Source of the DNA: Calycina herbarum
Lineage: Eukaryota > Ascomycota > Leotiomycetes > Helotiales > Pezizellaceae
DNA: 64,000 nt
Assembly (NCBI GenBank): GCA_001414485.1
Contig: LLEY01000042.1
Span: forward strand, 1-64,000
Direction: 5' to 3'
The stretch's first letter is position 1; every line of letters begins with the position of its first letter. The notes below the pieces were generated by a model. That model was given only the letters and a program-made list of their open reading frames with translations, searched no databases and was not told the origin of the DNA. Shown piece by piece: positions 20,645-34,109 of this stretch. Both the position numbers and the translations under genes were made by a program.

Positions 20645-23600
20645 TGCGGTGCAAATGGAAGTGAAAGTGGAAGTGGAAGTGAAATCTGAAGGTTTTACTT
20701 ATTCTCTTAGTCGGTTTACTTATCGTATAATCTGATGCATGAGATCTACCCCCCTGCTATATTGTTGTCATCGCAAATTCTTCGAATTTCGGGGCTTGCA
20801 GCGTTCTATTAGCGATGAATCAGGACCTGTCCCAGGATCCAGTGTGTAGTGCGTGGATGAAATGAGGGACATTGAGCGTCCTATTGTGTCTGCGTCCGCA
20901 TAATCTTCTGATGATCAGTCTTCCGATATCTGCTTCATTCTATCGACTTTTGAATCGCAATCTTTATATCGATATGTTGCCGCACTCCACGTAGGAGAAA
21001 TTCAAGGCCGCGCCAAGACCAGGTTTTTGGTGTAAATATGGCCCGTGTACCGGACTCGAATTACTTCCCATGTGGAGCCGCACTGGGATGGAGCTTGAGA
21101 CCTCCAGGAACGACCCCAACACGTGATGGCACTGTGGGGTTTGGTGAAGCTCATCTCAATTTCACCACTTGTAAAAATCCAATTTTTGCAAGCCATCAAA
21201 AGGAGGCGCAGTCATCTGCCATGAACAAGGCTCCCGGTGGACAGAAAAGTTGGCACCACAATCTAGCGATCCTGCTAACTTCGCGACGGATAACTTAGCA
21301 ACAACTGATTGGAAAAAATATAAAAGAAATATGAGTAGATGCGCAAGATGCTAAATCAATCTGAGTCTTAAGTCTTGAAAGTTTTCATCTTATTTGCGTT
21401 GAGTTTTCGACGTTGCTACTTCTGGTAGAATAAAAGTTATGCTGCCACTTTTTCTGTCCACCGGGGAGAAGCTTCCTCGCGAAGAGCTTCTAGACAAGAA
21501 AGAAAAATTGACTCGGCAGCTTGGAGGCAATTCAACTCTGGAAGCAACTGGGAAATTCCAAGGGCATGGCTCTTGAGATTGCAAATGGGTGCAAATTCTA
21601 GCACTGGGTAAATAGAGAGGCAATTCCCAGTCGCAGTTCCATTTTGACAACCATCTTCGTGGACCGCCAAACCACCAAAGAGAACCAAGGAAAGAGAATC
21701 AAGGAAAGAAAGCAAGTCAGCCCTACAAAAAGTCAACAAAAACAATCCTCAACCTTGGGACGCGTGTGGAAGTCGTCCTGTCTCTTCAAAGTTGGACATG
21801 ACATGGAAGTTGTTCGTTCGTCTCTCCCTCTTCCCTCTCCCTCTCCCTCTCCATAAAAGAGATACTGTAGATCCAAAAATAGCCCTTCTCCAGGAAGCGG
21901 GCAAGGAACATCATGATTGACAGTTACGATGTTCAATTGTATCAGGTGTCAGACACGTATCAGATACTGGACCGTCCTGCTTTGGTCGTGCCATTTTTGC
22001 GGCTCAGCTGCTTTAGCATGAAGAAAGATTCAAGATTCCAGATTCAAGTTTCTAGAATTGGCAAACTCCAAAACTAAGCCCCCGAAACACATCGCACAGT
22101 TCGTTCACTGAATAATGAACCTGGTCTCGATGCGGCATCGTGGAGTGCAGTTTTCGGGATCAAGTCATTTATCGAGGACAACTTATTTCTCGAGGATTTG
22201 GCGCCGAGAAGTGGAGGAGGGGAGGGAGGACAGTCGAGGCACTGCTAATAGAACTCCAGGTCGAGAATGCCACGCGTATGCAATTATACCTCGACCTCTT
22301 GATTTAAAAGCAATCGAAATGACCATCTTCCTGCAACCCCCTTTTCTCTTTTCCATCTCCCTCTTTCATCCCCCTCCACCTTGAATTTTCGTGCCTCTCC
22401 CGGATTTTCCGGCCAGTCTGTCGTGGAGCCCCCTATTTTTCAGAGCCATCTTCAGATGGCACCCGGTTTCTTCTCCTACGTCTGCCCCTGTTGGATGGTC
22501 TCTATCTACAATACCCTCCCTCTTTGCTGATAAGGGGGGCTGGTTCGTTCGCCACCTTGATAAGCAGGAACGGTTAAATCTATTTTTGGGGCTCGTCCGC
22601 AACTCCTCGTCACTGTAATTTTCTATTTTCAAAATTCCCCTGGCCTGGGATTAATTAATATATGGATTTCGCAAGGAGTCCAGAGGTTGATTCCATCGTA
22701 AAGTGAGTGCTCTTAAGGATGTAGATCCGGGGATTGAAGCTCCAAAGATTCGGATTGTTCGGGTTTTTGGGAGTGCGAAGTATGAAATTTCAATTCTCAA
22801 CGGCTTTGCAACATTCATGGAGGTGAAAATGGATACGTCGATGGAAAACTCTGGGTAAATTGCTGGCATTGGGCTTCTAACCTGCAGGAATAACGTCAAG
22901 AATCGAGTGGTTCCCCTGAGGCTTGCGCCGGATGGTGGGGTGGTGCCACGGTTGAACATAAGCTTCACTTTTCCCGTTGAAAAGGTTCTTCTCTCTTGAT
23001 CTTTTCGTATCACGAAAGACGCCGGTAGTCACAATGTGCGTCTATCTTCGGGTTGTAAGCGCGTTGGCTTGGAGGTTTGATACTCGGGTACAAGAGAATG
23101 GAGAGATGTCGTGGTCGAGACAGGCAATCAGTTGACTGATTGAAAATAGCCGCTATGGCTGAGTGGGTTTCTACGTCTACAACATAGTCGTGAATCTCGT
23201 AGACATGAACTAATGAGCAGATATGGCAAACTCGATTTGGTAATGGTTGTGCGCAGTCGTGAGAGAAGAAGCTAGCCAGAGTAACATGGAATACGAAGCG
23301 CATGACACTAGGTTACGAGTGCTAAGAAACCAATTAGCATTAACAGCAGCTAAAAGCGTACGTAGGACCAATGAGGGGCATAAGCGTAACTCGTCACCAG
23401 AAGCTTGTAGTTTCTGGTAAAAGTTACGTCGAAGGTATCTTGTAAGTAAATGATCCCGAATTAGACGTTTGGACGGAGCATCAATTGAAAGGTTGATCGA
23501 TGAGCTCATGGCCAGGTCCATTTCAAGGAAATGCAGGTTGAGGCAGGGTAGACCTGGAGACGCGACATGATGCAGCAATCATTCCCCCTGATGGGCTGAC

Positions 23601-25104
23601 GGACTTGAATGCCACGATGATACGGAGTATGCTCCACAAACAGCCTGTGCAACACTGCAATCAGTCTGGTCTGGTACTGACTGACCGAGTTGCACGCTGT
23701 GAATTGTGGTCTACCAGTGTAGTCTCCCGAGTCGAGTCAATCATCGGCTTAGCAGGTCCTTAAGTCAGTAGTCAAAGACGTCGTCGTTCTGCTTCCCGCA
23801 ATGAGCTTCCAAAAGGCGTGCCGTACCGTTACTCGTAGTGTGTGATGGTGTGTTGTGGCGAGAGGGCGAGAGGGCGAGAGATGTGCTTCTAACGTTCCCT
23901 AAGATTGACAGCCGGCACCTCAACCCAGGAGTGAATGCCCTTCCGACTCTTCCACTCACTGAATGCTCCTGCAGTGTTCAATTTCAGCGTAGTCGTCCTT
24001 CGAAACACATTGCGCATTCATCCAGAGTAACCCTACACGCCCCTACACGCCCCTACACGCCCCTACACCCCTATGTATACTGGCCCGTCGGTTTCTCGGT
24101 TTCTTAGTTGATAACGCTGTGGTTGACCGTTGGATGAGGGCATCGTAGACGCCAGCCTCTTCTGTCTGAAGAGGACCGGCTTCAAGCCCCTGAATACACT
24201 AATCCCGATGGAGCGATAGCCCCCCTTCATTCCAAGCGCACCTTCCCTCTCCCCAATCACAGCACACCCGCTGGATTTCAGAACCATCCGCGCTCCACTG
24301 CAACTCGCTGAGCCTTCCAGGGCCTCCCATCCCCACTGAAGGTGAAGGTGGCTAGCGAAGGACGCCCCCCCGCCGCCATCTGTACCCGTACCCAACTGCT
24401 CTGTCTCTCCTGATTTTCTTCCTTCTTTCCTTCTCAACTTCCAAACCCAATCATCTCGACCACTTCTCCAGCATCAGGACCTTCGACCTCCTGCGTGCGC
24501 CAACGTGCTCGTCTCGTTGTTTTCTCCAATTCCTTCCTCCACGCTCGTTCAGCATCCACCGACCCGGCGGTTCTAATCCTCACCTACAGGGAGATTAGAG
24601 TTCCGACGCGAAAGGGGAGCGCCCGTCATTTGTCAATTTTCTAGTCCGTCAGCAAAACTGGGAAAGAAGGGGCCATACATCGTCCAAGCAACATCCACAA
24701 AACTACTAACCCAACACCCTAATATTCTGTGCTTTCCCGTCACAAAAACAACATCACCAACTCCGGTCACTACGACGACCATTTTCTTAGCCCTCCGCGA
24801 AGAAGAGTAGCCGCTCGTTAGATCTTGCTTACCTTGTTGACGGTCGCTCTTTGCAGCATAAGTGTCAGCATCAACAACACGGTTGATCCCCATCAACTCC
24901 CACACCTTCCCCAATTTTCACGATACGAATACCGCACTCCAAGGATCAATTGTAATTTCAATGTCCATTTAATCGTGAGTCTCCATCCGCACGAGTTCAC
25001 TGAACCCGAAACACTCTCCCTGATCTGCCATAACGGCCATGATTTCGGCGTCGAATCAACAATTGACTGACTTTCTCTCCAGGCGGCCTCATTTGTATAC
25101 AAAC
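20645..25104. other. Gene-poor stretch and promoter/5' leader of FKS1
   Basis: 4.4 kb without a supported gene. Simple repeats are visible: CCCTCT units near 21828 to 21854, GAGAGGGC units near 23860 to 23880, and CCCCTACACG three times near 24030 to 24067. A minus-strand frame of 122 codons at 23210 to 23578 could be chance. From about 24200 the DNA is C/T-rich and probably contains the FKS1 promoter and a long 5' UTR, with an upstream spliced leader possible before 25082 (a CTCTCCAG acceptor precedes the start codon by 23 bases). Confidence 0.45.
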
Positions 25105-28100
25105 ATGTCAGGACACCCACCTCCGGGCCCTGCCCAGGCTCCTGGCCAGGGACAACAGGGTCATTACGATGACGGCTACGGCCAACACCAACAAGGCAAT
25201 ACGGATTCCTACTACCAAGATGATCACGGACAGCCATATTATGACAATAACGATGGATACGGCGATCACCATGCGGGAGCTCACCCACCTCAACAAGGCG
25301 GTGACGGATATTACGATGAATCGTAGGTTTTTGCTGATGTTCCATGGACGAGGAGATGTGGGCTAATAAAGCAACAGCGGTTACTACAACGCAGATGCCA
25401 ACAACCCGTATCAACAGGAAGGTGGCTACTACGAGGGACAGGAGCACGATGGTCAATACCAAGACGAATACTACAATGATCAGTATTATGACCAAGGAGG
25501 CGCTGCTGCCGGTCAGCACCCGCAAGCAAAGCGTCGTGGCGATTCTGAGGAAGACTCCGAGACTTTCAGCGACTTCACCATGAGATCCGACATGGCTCGA
25601 GCCACCGACATGGACTATTATGGACGAGGGGATGAACGCTACAACAGCTACAATGAGAGTCAAATGGGTGGTGGCCGCGGATACCGACCCCCATCATCAC
25701 AAGTCTCATATGCAGGCAATCGATCCTCGGGAGCTTCCACGCCAAACTATGGCATGGACTACAACAACGTTCTTCCAGCAGGGCAACGATCCCGCGAGCC
25801 ATATCCCGCTTGGACATCCGATGCACAAATCCCCTTGTCGAAGGAGGAAGTCGAGGACATTTTCCTGGATTTGACCGCCAAGTTTGGTTTCCAGCGTGAC
25901 AGCATGCGAAACATGTACGACCATTTGATGACTCTTCTTGATTCTCGAGCTTCTCGTATGACGCCAAACCAGGCTCTTCTCTCTCTTCACGCCGACTACA
26001 TTGGAGGTGACAACGCCAATTACCGAAAATGGTATTTTGCAGCCCATCTTGACTTGGACGATGCTGTGGGATTTGCCAACATGAAACTTGGCAAGGGCAG
26101 CAGAAAGACCCGAAAGGCTCGATCAGCAGCCAAGAAAAAGGCCGCAGCAGACCCCAAAGACGAGGCCCAAACCCTCGAGCAACTTGAGGGTGACAACAGT
26201 CTCGAGGCCGCGGAATATCGATGGAAGACTCGCATGAATCGCATGTCCCAACATGACCGGGTTCGCCAAATTGCGCTCTACCTCCTTTGCTGGGGTGAAG
26301 CCAATCAGACCAGATTCATGCCAGAGTGTCTCTGCTTCATTTTCAAGTGTGCGGATGATTATCTCAACTCACCAGCATGCCAAAATTTGGTTGAGCCAGT
26401 CGAGGAATTCACATACTTGAACGACGTCATTACTCCTCTCTACCAGTACTGCCGAGACCAAGGTTACGAGATTGACGAGGGCAAGTATGTCCGTCGTGAG
26501 AGAGACCACAACAAGATCATCGGTTATGATGATTGCAATCAACTCTTCTGGTATCCAGAGGGAATTGAACTGATTGTTTTGGAGGACAAGACTCGACTTG
26601 TCGACTTCCCACCCGCTGAGCGATTCCTCAAGCTCAAAGATATCAGATGGAACAAGGTCTTTTTCAAGACCTACTATGAAACCCGATCCTGGGGTCATAT
26701 GTTGGTCAACTTCCACCGTATCTGGGTTATTCACGTTACTTCCTTCTGGTTTTACACCGCTAAGAACGCTCCTACTCTTCTTGTCAAGAACTATGAACAA
26801 GAAAAGAACAATCTTCCTCCGGCCTCCGCTCAATGGTCTTTCGTAGCCATTGGTGGTGGAATTGCCACTCTGATCATGATCTGCGCTACAATTTTGGAAT
26901 GGACATATGTTCCTCGTCGATGGGCTGGTGCACAACATCTCACCAAGCGATTATTGTTTCTCCTGGTCGTCTTCGCTCTCAACGTTGGTCCTAGTGTTTA
27001 CATATTCATCATTCCGAATGTGCAAGAGACCAAAATCGCCTTGATTCTCGGTATCGTGCAATTCATCATTGCCATTGTTACGTTCTTCTTCTTCTCCGTC
27101 ATGCCACTGGGCGGGTTGTTTGGAAGCTACTTGACCAAGAACACTCGTCAATATGTTGCCAGTCAGACCTTCACTGCCAGTTATCCTCGGTTGGCTGGTA
27201 ACGATATGTGGATGTCTTACGGTCTCTGGGTGGTGGTCTTCGTTGCCAAGCTTGCTGAATCATACGTCTTCTTGACGCTATCTTTCCGTGATCCTATTCG
27301 ATTTTTGGCCTCCATGAAGATTGCCAACTGCCAAGGTGATTCCATTCTGAAGTTGTACCTTTGCCCTTATCAGCCAAAGATTCTTCTGGGTCTCATGTTT
27401 GTCACTGATTTGTGTCTGTTCTTCCTTGACACTTTCATGTGGTATATTATCATGAACGCCATCTACTCTGTGGCCCGATCCTTCTACTTGGGTGTTTCTA
27501 TCTGGACCCCATGGAGAAACATCTTCTCTCGTCTTCCAAAGCGTATTTACTCAAAGGTTCTTGCCACCACCGACATGGAGATCAAGTACAAGCCAAAGGT
27601 TCTCATTTCCCAAATTTGGAACGCAATCGTCATTTCCATGTATCGAGAGCATTTGCTTGCCATTGATCATGTTCAAAAGCTTCTCTACCACCAAGTGCCT
27701 TCCGAACAAGAGGGAAAGAGAACACTCAGAGCACCAACTTTCTTCGTCTCCCAAGAAGATCATTCTTTCAAGACCGAATTCTTCCCAGCTCAGAGTGAGG
27801 CAGAGCGACGTATCTCGTTCTTTGCTCAATCTCTTTCGACTCCAATTCCAGAACCTCTTCCAGTGGACAACATGCCAACTTTCACTGTAATGATTCCGCA
27901 TTACAGTGAAAAGATTCTACTCTCCCTCCGAGAAATTATTCGTGAGGATGAGCCATACTCCCGTGTTACTCTCTTGGAATATCTCAAACAACTTCATCCT
28001 CACGAATGGGACTGCTTTGTCAAAGACACTAAGATTTTGGCCGACGAGACCTCGCAATTCAACGGTGATTACGAAAAGAACGAGAAGGATGCCGCCAAGA

Positions 28101-31031
28101 GCAAGATTGACGATCTCCCCTTCTACTGCATTGGTTTCAAATCCGCTGCTCCAGAATATACTCTCCGTACACGAATCTGGGCATCTCTGCGATCTCAGAC
28201 ACTTTACCGTACCATTTCTGGTTTCATGAACTACAGTCGTGCCATCAAGTTGCTCTACCGTGTTGAGAACCCAGAGGTCGTTCAAATGTTTGGCGGAAAC
28301 TCTGATAAGCTCGAACGTGAGCTAGAACGTATGGCCCGCCGTAAGTTCAAGCTTGTTGTCTCGATGCAACGTTATGCCAAGTTCAAGAAGGAAGAGATGG
28401 AGAACACCGAATTCCTTCTCCGCGCGTACCCTGATTTGCAAATTGCCTACCTCGACGAAGAAGCTCCTCTTGTTGAGGGTGAAGAGCCTCGTTTGTACTC
28501 TTGCCTGATCGATGGACATTCCGAGATCATGGAGAATGGAATGAGACGACCAAAATTCCGTGTACAACTCTCTGGCAACCCAATTCTTGGTGACGGAAAG
28601 TCTGACAACCAAAATCACGCCATCATTTTCTACCGCGGAGAATACATTCAACTTATCGATGCCAATCAAGACAACTATCTCGAGGAATGTCTCAAGATCC
28701 GTAGTGTTTTGGCCGAATTCGAGGAAATGACCACCGACAACGTCTCGCCATACACACCTGGTGTCAACAACCCCAAGACCAACCCTGTGGCTATTCTCGG
28801 AGCTCGTGAATACATTTTCTCTGAGAACATTGGTATCCTTGGTGATGTCGCAGCTGGAAAAGAACAAACATTCGGTACTCTCTTCGCTCGTACTCTTGCA
28901 GCTATTGGTGGCAAGCTCCATTATGGACATCCTGATTTCTTGAATGGTACTTTCATGACAACTCGTGGTGGTGTATCCAAAGCACAGAAAGGTCTCCATC
29001 TCAACGAAGATATTTACGCTGGTATGACTGCTTTACTCCGTGGTGGTCGTATCAAGCACTGCGAGTACTATCAATGTGGTAAAGGTCGTGATCTTGGATT
29101 TGGCTCTATTCTCAACTTCACCACCAAGATTGGAACCGGTATGGGAGAGCAAATGTTGTCCCGTGAATACTACTATCTCGGCACGCAACTTCCTTTGGAT
29201 CGTTTCCTCTCCTTCTACTACGCGCATCCAGGTTTCCATTTGAACAACATGTTCATTATGATGTCCGTACAACTGTTCATGCTGTGTTTGATCAACTTGG
29301 GAGCTCTTCGCAACCAGACTATTCTCTGCAACTACAACCCCAACGTCCCGATTACCGATCCTCTTTTCCCCACCGGTTGTGCCAATCTCACCCCTATTTT
29401 GGACTGGATCTATCGTTGTATTATCTCCATTCTAATCGTTTTCGTCATCTCGTTCGTACCACTCGTGGTCCAAGAATTGACGGAGCGTGGAGTTTGGCGT
29501 GCCGCAACTCGTCTTGGAAAACAATTTTGTTCTCTGTCACCATTCTTCGAAGTGTTCGTCTGTCAAATCTATGCCAACGCTGTCCAGGAAGATTTGTCCT
29601 TCGGTGGTGCTAGATATATTGGTACTGGTCGTGGTTTCGCAACTGCCCGTATTCCATTTGGTGTCCTCTTTTCTCGATTCGCCGGTCCCTCCATTTATGT
29701 TGGAGCTCGTTCCTTGATGATGCTTCTGTTTGCCACCATTACCGTTTGGCAACCAGCTTTGTCCTATTTCTGGATTTCTCTGTTGGCCATGTGCGCTTCT
29801 CCGTTCATCTACAATCCACATCAATTCGCCTGGAACGATTTCTTCATCGATTACAGAGACTTCTTGAGATGGCTCTCTCGAGGTAACTCGCGATCTCATT
29901 CCTCGTCTTGGATTGCTTTCTGCCGTTTGTCCCGTACCAGAGTCACTGGTTACAAGCGCAAGATTTTGGGAGACCCCTCATCGAAGATGTCTGGTGATGT
30001 TGCCCGTGCCTCCTTCGGCAATCTCTTCATTGGAGAAATCATCGCACCACTTCTCATGGTCGCTGTGACACTCATCCCATATATTTTCATCAACTCTCAA
30101 GTTGGTGTAACTTCAGAATTAAACGGCAACAAAGAGCTCAAGCCAACCGCCTCGTTGATTCGTGTAGGAATTGTGGCCGTCGCCCCAATCGCTGTCAACA
30201 TGGGAGTGCTCGCGGCAATGTTCGGTATGGCGTGTTGTATGGGACCCGTTTTGAGCATGTGCTGCAAGAAGTTTGGATCCGTCCTTGCTGCTATTGCTCA
30301 CGCCGTCTCTGTGATCATGCTCATCGTTTCTTTCGAAATCATGTTCTTCTTGGAAGGTTTCGTCTTCGCAAAGGCTCTCCTCGGTATGATCGCTTCCACA
30401 GCCATCCAACGATTCATCTACAAGTTGATCATTTCCCTCGCCTTGACCAGAGAAATGAAGACCGATACGTCGAACATAGCTTTCTGGACCGGAAAGTGGT
30501 ACTCTATGGGATGGCACTCCGTCTCTCAACCAGCTCGTGAATTTCTTTGCAAAATCACCGAGCTTGGTATGTTCGCTGGTGATTTCATCTTGGGCCACAT
30601 TTTGTTGTTCATCATGTTCCCAGTTATCGCCATTCCTCAAGTTGACAAGGCTCACTCTGTGATGCTCTTCTGGCTTCGCCCCAGGTAAATTTCCACCCTT
30701 TTCTTATTTCATTACTTCTTGCTAACTTGCACTTTTAAGTCGTCAAATTCGTCCTCCAATTTACTCAATGAAGCAATCGAAGCTCCGAAGAAGACGTGTC
30801 TGGCGTTACGCAGTCTTATACTTCATCATGCTTATCATTGCACTTGCTCTGGTCGTCGGTCCAATTGTTGTGGGTAAAACCGTTCTAACGGACTCTTTGA
30901 TTAAAGCAATTCCAATGGACTTGTTCCAACCGATCAATCAAAACAACAACGATACTCGAAATCGTACAGAGACCGGATCAGCCAGCGTTAGCTCGGCTGC
31001 CAAAACATCAAGCAGCAAGCGTCTGTTTTAG
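25105..31031 (+). CDS. FKS1: 1,3-beta-D-glucan synthase catalytic subunit
   Basis: Polymerises UDP-glucose into beta-1,3-glucan and extrudes it through the plasma membrane; target of echinocandins. Exons 25105-25322, 25378-30684 and 30740-31031 give 1938 residues, normal for filamentous ascomycetes. The N-terminus is Gly/Tyr/Gln/Asp-rich and disordered. A FKS1 domain follows, then six or so membrane spans (about residues 490 to 740), the large cytosolic GT48 domain (about 850 to 1380), and a second bundle of spans. Hot spot 1 is FLTLSFRDP at residues 704 to 712, the usual filamentous form, with no resistance-type change seen. Hot spot 2 starts DWIYRC at 1415. The last exon encodes a basic RRRR segment and a final span. 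It is conserved end to end with no breaks. Confidence 0.98.
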
Positions 31032-32266
31032 ATCACTACCTAATTTGGTATTGGTGATGGGGTTGTATTATAAAGGGAGGAGATGGTAGTACATTACAAT
31101 GACATTTTTGGCTTGATGAGCAAGCGAAGCCTGTGGTAGTGTTGGAAGTAATTGTGTTTCGGTGTTTGCATGGTACACGGCTCTTAGACATTTGTTTTTT
31201 CTCTCCTTTTTCCCCCTCTCTCTTTTTCTCACGAGCGTTTGTGAGGAATTACATATCTGATGCCAGCATGCGAGGGTTGTTTTTCTTGATCTTTCGCAAC
31301 TGGGTAAAACACGGCTGTATTGTAGGGTATACAGCGGGCATGATCATAATACAAATCTTCTACATTGATCCTTGATTTCCTTTTGCAACTGGTGATGAAT
31401 TTCGATGTGTACGTGTCAATGATAATTTGGCAAAGTGGTCCTTCGATTCCTAGTGATAATTAGGCGTGTCGTAGGAAATATAATTAAAGAGAGATATTTA
31501 CTTGGTTCAGCTTACAGATTGAAATTGAGGCTAAAGTACAAGACCTGTGAGTTCCCTCTAGAGAATCAAGGTATCTTACGGACCATTCATTGTTAGTTAG
31601 CATTGCCAAATAGGTAAATGATACCCTACAGCCATTCAAACTCCCGAACTCTTCACCTCGCAACACCATCAAAGAAGAAGTGAAGCAAAAAAGGATAATT
31701 TAAAAGTGATACTTTTCCTACCTCATTCCTTATTTCAATTATCATCTCATTTCCTGGTTCACGGTTCCTCCGACGTCGAGCACCTAGTGTTTCAGTAAAC
31801 GCTCCGAAAATCTTTTTGGGCGGAGATAATATAATTTAATTTGATAAGTATTTGGAACTATTTATTAAGTTACTTGTTTGGATGATGGATCGAGTTACGG
31901 TGAGTTACGGTGAGTTAATTAATTAGCTTAGCTGGATTGTAATATCTATTAGTGGATTAGTCGACGTTTGATAGTTTACTTGTTAAATTTTAGGTCCCTA
32001 ATATTTGATGGTTTACTTGACGTTTGATGGTTTACTCGTTACTTTTTTGTTTTTTTTTGTTATTAGCTTACTTTATATTGATATTTACGAGTTTACTGGA
32101 CGACTTTCGAGCTTACTTGGTTTTCCAACATCACGTGCTTGGACCGGAGACATCGGCATTTGATTTGCGGCGCGACCTCCGAGAAATAAGTTCAGGTCGA
32201 AAATAGGGGACGACGACCATCTCAATCTTCAACCCGCCAACTACTTCGACAATCAATCCAATTCTC
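31032..32266. other. Intergenic: FKS1 3' flank and LCB1 promoter
   Basis: AT-rich. GAGTTACGGT occurs twice in tandem near 31893 to 31913, and a TTTGATRGTTTACTYG motif occurs three times between about 31967 and 32041. No coding signature was found. Confidence 0.5.
31967..32041 (+). repeat. Triplicated TTTGATGGTTTACT motif upstream of LCB1
   Basis: Three near-identical copies (one with A for G) spaced irregularly, about 230 to 300 bases ahead of the LCB1 start. They may be decayed repeat DNA or an upstream control region; the sequence alone does not decide. Confidence 0.5.
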
Positions 32267-34109
32267 ATGTCCTTCTTCCGCAACCACAAGGACGAGATGG
32301 AGTTTCAAGATGCGCAGAAATTCGTGGTCCGCTCGATCCACGAGATCACCAATACCTTCCAGAAGGTGCCCGGCTCGGCCATGTTGATACGCTATATCCA
32401 GTCGAGTTACCAAGACGACCCGGTTAGGTCCGCGATTGAATTGGTGTTGGTCATTTTCTTTGTGCGGTATCTGTTGAGTCCGAGTTATGCGACGCATACG
32501 GGGAATTTCGTTACGTTGACGGAGGAGGTGAGTAGTCTTTCTATGAGGGGAGGGGTGGTGTTAATGAGTGATTTCGGTTTAGGAGATTGATGATTTGGTT
32601 GATGAGTGGACTCCGGAGCCTTTGGTTGCGCCGCAGACGGCTTTTGAGAAGGAGGAGGATGCTAAGTTGCCTATTATTGTTGGGTGTGTTCTTCAATTGT
32701 CCTGATGGAGAGAGAGCGGCTGCTAATTTCAAATGTAGTCCTACCGGTCCTAAATCCAAACTCTCAAACGGCCGAACTGTCACGAACCTCGCATCCTATA
32801 ACTTCTACAACTTCGTCGGAAACGAACAAGTTAAAGAGAAAGCCATCCAAACCCTACGAACCTATGGTGTCGGTCCCTGCGGTCCCCCTCAATTCTACGG
32901 CACACAAGATGTTCATATGAAGACGGAAGCAGATATTGCATCATGTCTGGGAACTCAAGGTTGTATCGTCTATGCCCACGCCTTTTCTACGATATCGAGT
33001 GTTATTCCGGCTTTTTGCAAGAGGGGAGATATTATTGTCGCTGATAGAGCGAGCAATTATTCAATCAGGAAGGGACTGCAGATTTGTAGAAGCACGATTA
33101 GGTATTATGAACATAACGATATGGAGGACTTGGAGAGGGTTTTGCAGAAGGTGGTTAAGGATCAGGCGAAGAAACCTTTGACTAGGAGATTTATCGTTAC
33201 TGAGGGGTTGTCTGAGACGGTGGGGGATTGTGTTGATTTGCCCAAATTGGTATGTCTATCCTACTTGCTGAAAGATGGAGAAAAGACAGGGCAATTTGCG
33301 GTTGCTAACTTACCTCCAGGTTGAACTCAAACTCCGCTACAAATTCCGCCTCATGCTCGACGAAACATGGTCCTTCGGTGTCCTAGGTCGAACAGGACGC
33401 GGTCTCACCGAAGCCCAAAACGTAGATGCCTCCCAAGTCGATATGCTCATCGGTTCTCTCGCTGGTCCCCTCTGTTCAGGTGGTGGTTTCTGTGCTGGTT
33501 CCACGGATGTAGTTGAGCACCAACGGATTTCTGCTGCCTCGTATACTTTCTCGGCTGCATTGCCCGCTATGCTTGCTACAACAGCGAGTGAGACTTTGAA
33601 TATGTTACAGACGAACCCGGAGATCTTGGTTCAGTGCAGAGAAAATATCAAGGCTATGAGGGCGCAGATTGATCCAAGAAGTGATTGGGTTAAGTGCACT
33701 AGTGCGGTGGATAACCCGGTTATGATTTTGGTTTTGAAAGCTGATGTTGTGAATTCGAGACGATTGAGCACGGAGGAGCAGGAGAGGATTTTGCAGGAGT
33801 GTGTTGATGAGGTATATTACCAATTTATTTCCTCCCATATTATTCGTTGTAAGTAGAAAGAAACAAGCTAACCAGCACCAGTCACTTCTCAACAACGTCC
33901 TCATCACCCGTCTCAAGAGCATGCCCGTCGGACCGGGTAGCACCGGCAAAGACGAGGGCTGGAAATTACAACCCGCTCTCAAAGTCTGCATCACAACTGG
34001 ACTTTCGAAGAAGGAAATCGAGAAGGCGGGGATTGTCATTAGACATGCTGTTACGAAGGTCTTGACGAGGAAGACTAGTAGTAAGTTGGCTTTGCCTACT
34101 TCTAGTTAA
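32267..34109 (+). CDS. LCB1: Serine palmitoyltransferase subunit 1
   Basis: Partner subunit of the ER enzyme that condenses serine with palmitoyl-CoA, the first step of sphingolipid synthesis. Five exons (32267-32527, 32583-32683, 32739-33249, 33320-33811, 33882-34109) keep frame and give 530 residues. A membrane span lies at about 55 to 72 (ELVLVIFFVRYLL). The alpha-oxoamine synthase fold follows, with SYNFYNFVG, YGVGPCGPPQFYG, LMLDETWSFGVLGRTGRG and SGGGFCAGS. As in other Lcb1 proteins, the PLP-binding lysine block of Lcb2 is absent, so it is the non-catalytic subunit. An alternative start at 32297 (MEFQDAQKF) matches the usual Lcb1 N-terminus equally well. Confidence 0.96.

Noticed and set aside
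21437..21745. Secreted protein candidate on the minus strand
   Set aside because: A hydrophobic start and a few Cys are not enough; the Met context is poor and there is no supporting structure.
23210..23578. 122-codon minus-strand frame as a gene
   Set aside because: No recognisable motif, no splice partners, and length within chance for this composition.
24030..24067. Telomere-like repeat (CCCCTACACG)n
   Set aside because: Not the TTAGGG/CCCTAA unit, only three copies, and internal in the window.
26369..30655. Several long minus-strand frames inside FKS1
   Set aside because: Shadows of a highly conserved coding exon with biased third positions.
25105..31031. Echinocandin-resistance change in FKS1 hot spot 1 (Phe at position six of FLTLSFRDP)
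   Set aside because: Phe at this position is the normal state in filamentous ascomycetes; no known resistance substitution seen.
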